NCBI GenBank assembly: GCA_040403315.1
Contig: JBBAKX010000002.1
Coordinates: 372,001-436,000, forward strand
Direction of reading: 5' to 3'
DNA length: 64,000 nucleotides
From: CAMCXT01 sp040403315
Lineage (GTDB): Bacteria; Bacteroidota; Bacteroidia; M30B66
Shown here piece by piece: positions 53,011 through 60,727 of the stretch. The notes under the pieces were generated by a model. It ran no database searches, was not told where the DNA came from, and saw only the letters and a list, made by a program, of their open reading frames with translations. The translations under genes and the position numbers were made by a program. Within the stretch, counting starts at the first letter, position 1. Each line of letters starts with the position of its first letter.

Positions 53011-53469
53011 CTACAATTTTACAGCATGAGGAACGAATGGTGTTGCATCTCCCCCATTTCTCACTATATCGCGAATTACTGTTGATGAAATGGCAGAAAG
53101 TTCGGGCAATGTCATCATGAAAATCGATTCAACAGAATAAAGCATTGTTTTATTCATTTGGGCGATTGGGCGTTCGTAATTAAAGTCGGCCGATGTTCTT
53201 AATCCTCTCAAAATAAAACCAGCTTCTACCTTTCTGCAATATTCAACGGTTAACCCTTCATAACTATCTACCGAAACATTCGGAACATCTTTGAATATTT
53301 CTTGAATCCAGCCAATCCTTTTTTCTAAGCTGAACATATTGCCTTTGGTGGAATTTTTCCCAACCGCAACTATAATTTCGTCGAAAAGATTGAGGCTTCT
53401 ACACACAATACTTTCGTGCCCGATTGTAAATGGATCAAACGATCCAGGAAAAACTGCGATGCGTTTCAT
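53011..53469 (-). CDS. coaD: Phosphopantetheine adenylyltransferase
   Basis: 152 residues, normal size. Adenylylates 4'-phosphopantetheine to dephospho-CoA. Nucleotidyltransferase motifs are AVFPGSFDPFTIGHESIV (the HxGH-type site as TIGH) and LPELSAISSTVIRDIVRNGG, with LRGLRTSADFNYE. The start overlaps the end of rsmD by 4 nt, so they are translationally coupled. The DUF3822-rsmD-coaD order is common in Bacteroidota. Confidence 0.96.
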   Translation of the reverse strand: MKRIAVFPGSFDPFTIGHESIVCRSLNLFDEIIVAVGKNSTKGNMFSLEKRIGWIQEIFKDVPNVSVDSYEGLTVEYCRKVEAGFILRGLRTSADFNYERPIAQMNKTMLYSVESIFMMTLPELSAISSTVIRDIVRNGGDATPFVPHAVKL

Positions 53470-54017
53470 GCGGATGGCGGATGGATGGCGTTAAAAAAAG
53501 AAAAGTGCACTTTGCCGTAATGTCTTGTTTCGATAAAGCCTGGGATTGCTGTAAAATCTATATTTCCGGGGTGTTCAATCACCAAAATTCCACCGTCTTT
53601 CAAAAGTGGCTTGGTGAGAATTCCTTCCACAAGATCTCCATATTTATCGTAATCGTAAGGTGGATCTGCAAAAATCAAATCGAAACGATCGCGGCTCCGT
53701 TCAATGGCAATCAGCGCATCGGTATTGTAAACCTTTGCCACTTTCGGAACAAGCTGATCTGCGTATTGGGCAATGAATTTCACACAACCAACATGCTTAT
53801 CAACTGCAACAACGGAAGCAGCTCCGCGGGAAATTAACTCGAAGGTGATGTTTCCAGTACCTGCAAAAAGATCCATCGCCTCGATGCCTTCAAATTCAAC
53901 GCGCATGTTGAGGTAATTGAACAGGCTTTCTTTCGCCATGTCGGTGGTTGGCCTAACTGGGAGATTGGCAGGAGCTGTTACACGCCGACTTCTGAATTTT
54001 CCACTAATAATTCTCAT
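53466..54017 (-). CDS. rsmD: 16S rRNA (guanine966-N2)-methyltransferase
   Basis: 183 residues from the ATG at 54017 (MRIISGKFRSRRVTAP); the frame extends upstream within DUF3822 but the homologue start is MRIISG. Motifs: MDLFAGTGNITFELISRGA for SAM and the N6/N2-methylase motif IFADPPYDYD. It methylates G966 of 16S rRNA. It overlaps DUF3822 by 14 nt and coaD by 4 nt. Confidence 0.95.
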   Translation of the reverse strand: MRIISGKFRSRRVTAPANLPVRPTTDMAKESLFNYLNMRVEFEGIEAMDLFAGTGNITFELISRGAASVVAVDKHVGCVKFIAQYADQLVPKVAKVYNTDALIAIERSRDRFDLIFADPPYDYDKYGDLVEGILTKPLLKDGGILVIEHPGNIDFTAIPGFIETRHYGKVHFSFFNAIHPPSA

Positions 54018-54873
54018 TTGCCGGATGTAAAAGATTGAGGTAAAAATGATCTTGCAATTTTGCGGTTCCATCAGCCGGAGGCGCTACTACAGGCTCTTTC
54101 GAACGGTTTAAAAAACGCAACTCACGAATATATTTAAACGCCGATGCGTACAATGCCGAACCTGCGTCTATTTCGCCGCAAAGATGCAATATAACTTCAT
54201 CACGGTTAAAATGATATCGATCGTAGGCCAACAAAATAAAGTAGATGAAATCATCCGGTGTTTGAAATTTGAACGAATTCGCGAGCATCAGGCGCTGGTC
54301 TTTCAACACGATTAAATCCATTCGAAAGTCTTGTACATGGCAGAAAACTCCATCTGGCCGTCCATTTTCGGAAGTTACTTTTTGCAAAAGATGATACAGA
54401 TAATGGTGCTCAACAGTTTCAACGCCCAGCTCTTGTAAAAGCGGCTTCCAATTATCAGGTATGGCATAAACCACCCGAATTCCTTGGATGTTCAAAACAT
54501 CATCTTGAATCAAATCGTTTTCATTCAACGAATGCACCAATGCCAAAAGATCTTTTGCAGAATTGGTTTCGAACAATGCTTCTGGCACCAAGGTATATTT
54601 TGGAGAAACCCAAATCATTTCACGCGATTTGAAATCCTGACGCACCAATGGGTGACTCCTCAAAATTCGCGCTGCTGCCTGATGTGTTTGGAGTCCCGAA
54701 TATCCCGCCCGAACGGTATACTTTTCAACCAAAGGGAATCGATGCTGCATTGGATCGAACACTGCAAATAGCAATTCTTCGTCAGACAGCTGAATTCGAA
54801 GCACGCATTGTTGCAATTTATCCGGTTGAAAACCAGCATCAGCATAACGTAAAAGTGGAACAGGCTCGAACAT
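54004..54873 (-). CDS. DUF3822 family protein
   Basis: 289 residues. Bacteroidota-specific DUF3822, thought to be actin/ASKHA-like. Recognised from CVLRIQLSDEELLFAVFDP, YHLLQKVTSENGRPDGVFCH and the terminal FKYIRELRFLNRSKEP. No catalytic residues are known. It overlaps rsmD by 14 nt and heads the DUF3822-rsmD-coaD operon. It is divergent from the helicase gene, whose -7 element starts 11 bp from its ATG; TAAACTTG on the minus strand (one mismatch) may be its own -7 element. Confidence 0.88.
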   Translation of the reverse strand: MFEPVPLLRYADAGFQPDKLQQCVLRIQLSDEELLFAVFDPMQHRFPLVEKYTVRAGYSGLQTHQAAARILRSHPLVRQDFKSREMIWVSPKYTLVPEALFETNSAKDLLALVHSLNENDLIQDDVLNIQGIRVVYAIPDNWKPLLQELGVETVEHHYLYHLLQKVTSENGRPDGVFCHVQDFRMDLIVLKDQRLMLANSFKFQTPDDFIYFILLAYDRYHFNRDEVILHLCGEIDAGSALYASAFKYIRELRFLNRSKEPVVAPPADGTAKLQDHFYLNLLHPANENY

Positions 54874-54883
54874 CGGGGCACAC

Positions 54884-54891
54884 TATCTTTG
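54884..54891 (+). promoter_or_regulatory. -7 element of the RecD-like helicase gene
   Basis: TATCTTTG, a perfect TAnnTTTG, 26 nt upstream of a TTG codon at 54918 that is the likely helicase start. It lies inside the longer open frame that begins at 54648, arguing against that longer start. Confidence 0.55.
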
Positions 54892-54917
54892 CGGCAAGTT
54901 TAACCCAAAACCACCGA

Positions 54918-56348
54918 TTGACCAAGCGCGACTTTATCGACTTGCTTTGCCGAAACCTCGGACACCAGCCTACCAGCGGGCAATTGCGCCTATTTAACCT
55001 ACTCACCGATTTTCTGGCAACCCAAGAAAAAGACCGCGTATTTCTGCTCCGAGGCTATGCTGGTACTGGAAAAACGAGCATTGTAAAAGCGCTAGTTAAG
55101 ACCTTTCCTTCTACACAACTCAAAACCCAGCTGCTTGCTCCAACAGGCCGCGCTGCCAAAGTACTTGCAGCTTATTCTGGTCAGCCAGCATACACCATTC
55201 ACAAGCGGATTTACTTCACGCAAACGGGCGACTTAGGCATGCATTTCAGCTTGCAACGAAACTTGTTTAAGAAAACGCTCTTCATAGTAGATGAGGCATC
55301 GATGATTGGTGGTGAGAATTCCGATTCGGAACACAATCTCCTCGCCGACCTCATCGAATACGTTATGAGTGGAGATGATTGCCGCTTGATGCTCATCGGC
55401 GACAATGCACAGCTTCCGCCGGTAGGCTTAGAAGATAGTCCGGCGATTGATAAATCCTTCCTTGAACGAAACCATTACCTTAAAGTAACTGAAACGCTGC
55501 TCGATGAGGTGGTTCGACAAGGTGAAGATTCAGGCATTTTATGGAATGCCACCAAAATCCGCGACCAATTGAATTCGGGTGAAAATGTGTTCCCAAATCT
55601 CCGCACGAAAGAGTTTCCAGATGTTTTTCGCATCACGGGGCAAGATTTAGAAGATCATCTGAATTTCGCCTTCGGCAGATACGGAGCCGAGGAAGTGCTT
55701 GTGGTTACACGTTCGAACAAAAATGCGGGTTTGTATAACCGTCAAATCAGGGCACGAATTCATTGGCAGGAGGAAGAAATTGCCAACGGCGACCACTTGA
55801 TGATTGTTCGAAACAACTATTTCTGGCTGCCCGAAGAGTCGAAACAAGGCTTTATAGCGAATGGAGATACGGCAGAAGTCCTCAAATTGGGCAAGCGCTA
55901 CACGAAAGGAAATTATCGTTTCGCGGATGCTCAGATTCGTTTCGTGGATTATCCCGAACAGGCCGAAACCGATGTGCGCTTGCTGCTTAACACCCTCGAT
56001 TCTACGCAAGCCAACCTCAGTTACACCGAGCAAAAAGAAATCTATGCGCTCGTAGAAGAAGATTATCTCGATGTTCCTTTAAAAATTGATCGCCGCAAAA
56101 AACTCAAGCAAGATCCATTCATTAACGCGCTTCAGGTGAAATTTGCATACGCGGTAACTTGTCACAAAGCTCAAGGTGGACAATGGAAATGTGTGTTTGT
56201 TGACCAAGGATTTCTGCAAGATGATATGCTCGACAAAAGCTTTTTACGTTGGTTATACACGGCTGTAACCCGCGCGACAGAAAGACTTTATCTTGTGAAT
56301 TTCAGCAAAGAGTTCTTTCCCGACGAAGAAACCGAAACCTTTTATTGA
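54918..56348 (+). CDS. ATP-dependent DNA helicase, RecD/UvrD_C_2-like
   Basis: 476 residues if started at TTG 54918 (TKRDFIDLLCRNLGHQPTSG). The open frame extends to 54648 but that part is antisense to DUF3822 and lies before the promoter. Motifs: Walker A LRGYAGTGKTSIVKAL, GRAAKVLAAYSGQPAYTIHK, Walker B FIVDEASMIGG, LIGDNAQLPPVG and the SF1 C-terminal YAVTCHKAQGGQWKCVFV and RWLYTAVTRATERLYLV. It is a PIF1/RecD-type SF1B helicase acting on DNA ends or replication intermediates. The start is tentative. Confidence 0.9.
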   Translation: MTKRDFIDLLCRNLGHQPTSGQLRLFNLLTDFLATQEKDRVFLLRGYAGTGKTSIVKALVKTFPSTQLKTQLLAPTGRAAKVLAAYSGQPAYTIHKRIYFTQTGDLGMHFSLQRNLFKKTLFIVDEASMIGGENSDSEHNLLADLIEYVMSGDDCRLMLIGDNAQLPPVGLEDSPAIDKSFLERNHYLKVTETLLDEVVRQGEDSGILWNATKIRDQLNSGENVFPNLRTKEFPDVFRITGQDLEDHLNFAFGRYGAEEVLVVTRSNKNAGLYNRQIRARIHWQEEEIANGDHLMIVRNNYFWLPEESKQGFIANGDTAEVLKLGKRYTKGNYRFADAQIRFVDYPEQAETDVRLLLNTLDSTQANLSYTEQKEIYALVEEDYLDVPLKIDRRKKLKQDPFINALQVKFAYAVTCHKAQGGQWKCVFVDQGFLQDDMLDKSFLRWLYTAVTRATERLYLVNFSKEFFPDEETETFY

Positions 56349-56374
56349 CCACTTAATGGCATTCGTTACTTTTG
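56345..56374 (+). promoter_or_regulatory. Promoter of the putative porin gene
   Basis: TTG at 56345-56347 and a perfect -7 element TACTTTTG at 56367-56374, separated by 19 nt as expected for Bacteroidota promoters. The -7 element ends 4 nt before the ATG, so the mRNA is predicted leaderless. The -33 overlaps the helicase stop codon. Confidence 0.6.
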
Positions 56375-56378
56375 CGCG

Positions 56379-58301
56379 ATGAGAATTTTGATGATCTGCT
56401 TATTGCTTTTCCTTCCGGGGATAAATTACGCTCAGCTCAAGCAGATGAACATGAATCAGAATTCGGGCAGCAGTGGCTTCGATTCGACAGGTGTTTCTCG
56501 GGATTCATCGAACGTACAATTCACCAGTTTGGCATTTACTGAACAAGGAAGCGGCATGATGCAGCGGGAATCTTATTCGCTCGATCGCTTTCAATTGTAT
56601 CAGCCATTTTACCGTTCACAACTTATTAATACGAGTTTAGGAAACAATGGAAATGCATTTCAAAATCTCATTTACAATCCGAGCTTTAACCGAGGGTTGA
56701 ATTGGGGTTTTCGAACGTTCTCAGCGTATACATTTCAACCAGAAAATCAGATTTTCTACGATGCACAATCGCCCTTCACCAAAGCGATGTATATGCAAGG
56801 CAGCAAACAAGAAAATTACTTCACTTTGCTGCATACCCAAAACATTGGAAAATCGCTAAATTTTGGCATTGATTACCAACGGGTAAATTCTGAAGGATTC
56901 TTTACTCGATCAACAGCTGCGCATTCTGCGATTCGGGCACACATGTGGCTGAGACCACAAAAAAGCCGTTATCAAGCAATGTTGGGCTTGGTTTATCACA
57001 ACGGGGCGAGTCAAGAAAACGGAGGCTTAACAGCCGAAGGAGATAGTTTATTTAGAAGCCGTTCGATCGATAACCAGAAACTGTATCCTGTTCATTTGCA
57101 AGATGCCAAAAACAATGTTTTTCAAAATGGTGTGGTTCTCCGTCAAACCTACGATTTGGTATCAAAAAGAAACGATTCACTCCAAAGTAAAGGTGGAATT
57201 TTACGCTTGCAACACACTGCCATTTACGGATTTAACCGGCATGCGTATTTCGATGAATCGCCCGATTCGGCATTTTATGGCGGGTATGTGTCGTCGGGTA
57301 TAAACTTCACCGCGTGGATGCAACGCCGTGTGGTTTCAGAGTCGGCATTGTTGCGATTGAGCACACGGCCCGATACTGGAAGTCTGGTAAAAACAGAATA
57401 CAAAGCCTTTGTTCGGCAACAGTGGATTGATTTGGAATCTACACCAGCAGTCGGAATAGATTCTTTGAAATTCAACACCTTGAACCAAAGTGTAGGTGGA
57501 TTTTTCAGACTTCGCAACAAGAGCATCAACCTATTTGCAGAAGCAGAAGCATTTTTTGCAGGCTATAATGCTGGCGACTTGAAGCTTTCGGGGCAGCTTA
57601 TTGTTCAACCTAGAAAAAACATAATGCTTATTGCTGGCTTGGAGAGTTTTAGTCAAGAAGCAGATTACCAATTGCAGCGTTTTGTATCCAATTTCAAGAC
57701 TTGGAACAATGATTTTTCAAAGATCAATCACCTCAGATTTTCTGGCGATTTGCACTTTTCGAAATTGAACTTAACACTTGGTGCATCGAACCAAACTACG
57801 GGCAATTTCATTTATGCTGATTCTACTGGAATTCCGAAGCAAACCTCAACAGTGATGAATGTTTTGTCATTTTCGTTGAAGCACCAAATTCGATTCTGGA
57901 AATTTCATTTGCACTCTAGTGCTTTGTATCAACAAGTAAGTAATACCGAATTGTTACGTCTGCCTGAAGTTCAATTTCAAGAGAATTTCTTTTTTGAATC
58001 GATGATTAAAAGAAGCAAAACCACGATTCGCTTGGGAATCGACCTTATGGGTTGTAAAGCATTTGCTTCGAATGGCTACTTGCCCTACAGTGGATTATTT
58101 TATTTGCAAAGTGTAGGTCAAAACACAGGCCTATTGCAAGCCGACTTTTATTTAAGTGCTAAAATTCGCAGAGTGCGCATATTTGCAAAAGCCGAAAATG
58201 CGAGTTATCGATTAACGCCAGAAGATTACCAATTAATAAATGATCGCCCATTAAGCGGTAGATCATTGAAGTTCGGGTTTAGTTGGGTGTTTTTTGATTA
58301 G
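56379..58301 (+). CDS. Putative outer-membrane porin (Porin_10-like)
   Basis: 640 residues. Signal peptide 1-18 (PGINYAQ). The rest is a repetitive beta-barrel pattern of alternating hydrophobic residues (for example LNFGIDYQRVNSEGFFTRST and FWKFHLHSSALYQQVSNTEL). It closes with a terminal aromatic strand (SLKFGFSWVFFD). The N-terminal region with ESYSLDRFQLYQPFYRSQL and LGNNGNAFQNLIYNP is typical of the Bacteroidota putative porin family. Likely an outer-membrane channel of unknown substrate. It has its own promoter. Confidence 0.88.
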   Translation: MRILMICLLLFLPGINYAQLKQMNMNQNSGSSGFDSTGVSRDSSNVQFTSLAFTEQGSGMMQRESYSLDRFQLYQPFYRSQLINTSLGNNGNAFQNLIYNPSFNRGLNWGFRTFSAYTFQPENQIFYDAQSPFTKAMYMQGSKQENYFTLLHTQNIGKSLNFGIDYQRVNSEGFFTRSTAAHSAIRAHMWLRPQKSRYQAMLGLVYHNGASQENGGLTAEGDSLFRSRSIDNQKLYPVHLQDAKNNVFQNGVVLRQTYDLVSKRNDSLQSKGGILRLQHTAIYGFNRHAYFDESPDSAFYGGYVSSGINFTAWMQRRVVSESALLRLSTRPDTGSLVKTEYKAFVRQQWIDLESTPAVGIDSLKFNTLNQSVGGFFRLRNKSINLFAEAEAFFAGYNAGDLKLSGQLIVQPRKNIMLIAGLESFSQEADYQLQRFVSNFKTWNNDFSKINHLRFSGDLHFSKLNLTLGASNQTTGNFIYADSTGIPKQTSTVMNVLSFSLKHQIRFWKFHLHSSALYQQVSNTELLRLPEVQFQENFFFESMIKRSKTTIRLGIDLMGCKAFASNGYLPYSGLFYLQSVGQNTGLLQADFYLSAKIRRVRIFAKAENASYRLTPEDYQLINDRPLSGRSLKFGFSWVFFD

Positions 58302-58378
58302 AAAAAGCAAAAAAGGAGTATCAAAAAGACAATCTCAACTAACTTCTCAACATCCCTTTCAATTGATAATGATTAGAT

Positions 58379-58386
58379 TATTTTTG
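58379..58386 (+). promoter_or_regulatory. -7 element upstream of the first lamin-tail T9SS gene
   Basis: TATTTTTG, a perfect TAnnTTTG, ending 17 nt before the ATG at 58404. Confidence 0.5.
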
Positions 58387-58403
58387 CCTCAAATAATCTG
58401 AAC

Positions 58404-60557
58404 ATGAAAAGATTAATACTAACTATTTCAATTGCTGTAGCTTCAATTTCTGCTAACGCACAACTTACGCCTGGAGCGATTGCTTTTCTAGGTTTTCAAG
58501 CGGATGCACCAGATGCATTTGCTTTTGTTACCCTTCAGGATTTTGCGGCTGGCGATTCGATATTTATTACCGACAATGGCTGGAATGGATCAGCATTTTT
58601 AAACAACGAAAACACCATGAGTTGGAAGGCCGACGTGTTTGTTCCTGCTTCTACAGTTATTCGTATTCAAGACCCTAATGATGGAGCAATTCCAAATGCT
58701 CTTATTGTAGGGCCTGGTGTTACTAGAGGAAAACATACAGGTCTTGCTATATCAGGCGACCAATTGTTTGCTTATATTCTCGGTGCAGGAGGCACACAAA
58801 TTCCATTGGCAGGATTTTCAACCAATGGATTTCTAGCAGTATGCAATACTTCCGGACTTGGAAACTCAACAAGTTCTTGTCTTCCATCGAATTTAACACT
58901 TGGAACCACAGCCATTCAATTAAACACAGACGCTCCAGGCGGAACCAATCCCAACAATGCTTTTTTCAATATCCCAATTGTAACAGGCACGGCTTCTGAA
59001 ATTCAGGCACTCGTGAATAATCCTAGCAATTGGACTACAAACGAAGATTTTCTGGTTGCTGGTTACAACCAATGGCCAGCCTGGAATTTCAATATTGGCA
59101 TCGCTGAACCATCGGTAGTGAACTTTGCAGTATCTGCTGTAAGCATCACAGAAGGTGGAAACCCAGTTAATGTGAACTTCTCAATCAATCCAGCCCTGAT
59201 TGTTCCTAAAAACATCGCCATTCAGGTAGGTATTTCTGGAGCGGTTACTGCGAACGATATCGTCACAAACCCAGCGCAAAATAATGGTTTGGTTAATGTA
59301 ACAATCCCAGCCAATGTAACCAGTTTCTCATTTAGCATTGGCGCAGTTGCCAGCGATGGCATAGAAGGCGACGAACTCACTTCTATCTCTATCGCATCAA
59401 CCGATGCAGGAATCAATATAGGTCCCGATAACTTCATCAACATGGAAATTATCGAGGATCTCAACACTAGCTTTGTTTCTTTCCCAATTGGAAATTCTTC
59501 CTACAATTTAATTGAAGGAGAAACACTCACACTCGATTTTGTTATTAGTCCAGTAAATGCCTCCGAATCAACATTTAGCATCGAAATCATTGCTGGTATT
59601 GGCATCGACCAAAACGACTACACCAGCACACCTCAAGAAGCTGGTGGATTAATTACTTTCACAGTACCGGCAGGTCAATCATCGGTGCAAGTATCAATTT
59701 TATTGAACGACGACCTAGAAGTTGAAGACCTAGAATCTATGCAATTGAACTTGGTTAACCTTTCAGGAAATTTCTCGTTCGGCGTATTGAGCTCAATCAC
59801 GGTTAACATTACCGACAACGATGTTCCTGTGAACTTCCCAACCTTGTTTATCAATGAGTTGATGTCGGCCAACACAGTTACATTTATCGACAACGACAAC
59901 CTTCCTGACGATTGGATAGAGATTTACAATGCAGGTACCGAAACTCTTGATTTGGCTGGGTTATTCATGACCGACGATATTCAAAATCCTGGCAAACATC
60001 AATTCGCGACCGGTTTCCCTGATGAAACAACAATTCTTCCTGGAGGATTCAAAATTATTTGGGCCGACGACAGTCTTTCTCAAGGTCCAATGCACGTGAA
60101 TTTCACATTGCCTTCAACAGGAGGATTCATCGGCTTGTACCAAGAAACTAATGGTGGTTCAGGAACATTTTTCGTTAATGTTGACTCTATTACTTATCCA
60201 CAACTTGCACTCGACAAAAGCTATGGCAGAGCGCAAGATGGCGAACTTCCTTGGGTCATTTTTAATAGCACAACACCATCAACCAGCAACGGGGAAATTG
60301 TAACTATTGAAAATTCAGCAACACAAACCTTGATTGCCTTTCCTAACCCTGTTCAAAGTAACTTAAACATCCAACTTGTGTCTGCAGAAAGTTCTGTGAT
60401 CAAGGTTCATGATGTGACAGGTCGTTTGGTTTGGTCTAAAGAATCTACACAAGACCTGATCAACATCGAAACATCCAATTGGGAAAATGGAACCTACATT
60501 GTTGATGTATTGCAAGATTCAAAACGAATAGCTTTGAAGATTCAGGTGATTCGTTAG
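58404..60557 (+). CDS. T9SS cargo protein: Calx-beta and lamin-tail domains (copy 1)
   Basis: 717 residues. Signal peptide 1-19. N-terminal domain about 20-235 (LTPGAIAFLGFQADAPDAFA, ITDNGWNGSAF), which is shared with the next gene. Calx-beta-like segments at about 240-350 and 355-460 (AVSITEGGNPVNVNFSI; NLIEGETLTLDFVISPVNAS). Lamin-tail domain at about 470-620 (LFINELMSANTVTFIDNDN, DDWIEIYNAGTETLDLAGLF). T9SS type A sorting domain at about 635-717 (IAFPNPVQSNLNIQLVS, ending IALKIQVIR). Surface-displayed or secreted; no enzymatic motif seen. Confidence 0.9.
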   Translation: MKRLILTISIAVASISANAQLTPGAIAFLGFQADAPDAFAFVTLQDFAAGDSIFITDNGWNGSAFLNNENTMSWKADVFVPASTVIRIQDPNDGAIPNALIVGPGVTRGKHTGLAISGDQLFAYILGAGGTQIPLAGFSTNGFLAVCNTSGLGNSTSSCLPSNLTLGTTAIQLNTDAPGGTNPNNAFFNIPIVTGTASEIQALVNNPSNWTTNEDFLVAGYNQWPAWNFNIGIAEPSVVNFAVSAVSITEGGNPVNVNFSINPALIVPKNIAIQVGISGAVTANDIVTNPAQNNGLVNVTIPANVTSFSFSIGAVASDGIEGDELTSISIASTDAGINIGPDNFINMEIIEDLNTSFVSFPIGNSSYNLIEGETLTLDFVISPVNASESTFSIEIIAGIGIDQNDYTSTPQEAGGLITFTVPAGQSSVQVSILLNDDLEVEDLESMQLNLVNLSGNFSFGVLSSITVNITDNDVPVNFPTLFINELMSANTVTFIDNDNLPDDWIEIYNAGTETLDLAGLFMTDDIQNPGKHQFATGFPDETTILPGGFKIIWADDSLSQGPMHVNFTLPSTGGFIGLYQETNGGSGTFFVNVDSITYPQLALDKSYGRAQDGELPWVIFNSTTPSTSNGEIVTIENSATQTLIAFPNPVQSNLNIQLVSAESSVIKVHDVTGRLVWSKESTQDLINIETSNWENGTYIVDVLQDSKRIALKIQVIR

Positions 60558-60578
60558 AACATAATTTATTAAATGATT

Positions 60579-60612
60579 AAAGGTGATTTCTGAGCGAGAT
60601 CACCTTTTTTTT
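60579..60612 (+). terminator. Intrinsic terminator after the first lamin-tail gene
   Basis: Stem aaaggtgat / atcaccttt with an 11-nt loop followed by a run of eight T, 22 nt past the stop codon. Confidence 0.85.
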
Positions 60613-60640
60613 ATGGAACCGATAAAGCCAATCGTTCTGT

Positions 60641-60648
60641 TAACTTTG
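60641..60648 (+). promoter_or_regulatory. -7 element upstream of the second lamin-tail gene
   Basis: TAACTTTG, a perfect TAnnTTTG, 79 nt before the ATG at 60728, so this gene has its own promoter after the terminator of its paralogue. Confidence 0.5.
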
Positions 60649-60727
60649 TAGTTCTTATTGAAAAACTTCGATTCTGCAACTCAAAATCTTGAATTGCTAT
60701 GAATACGGGCTTTCGAAAACTAACATC

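Noticed and set aside
54648..54917. N-terminal extension of the RecD-like helicase
   Set aside because: Antisense to DUF3822 and upstream of a perfect -7 promoter element; helicase-like sequence starts near 54918.
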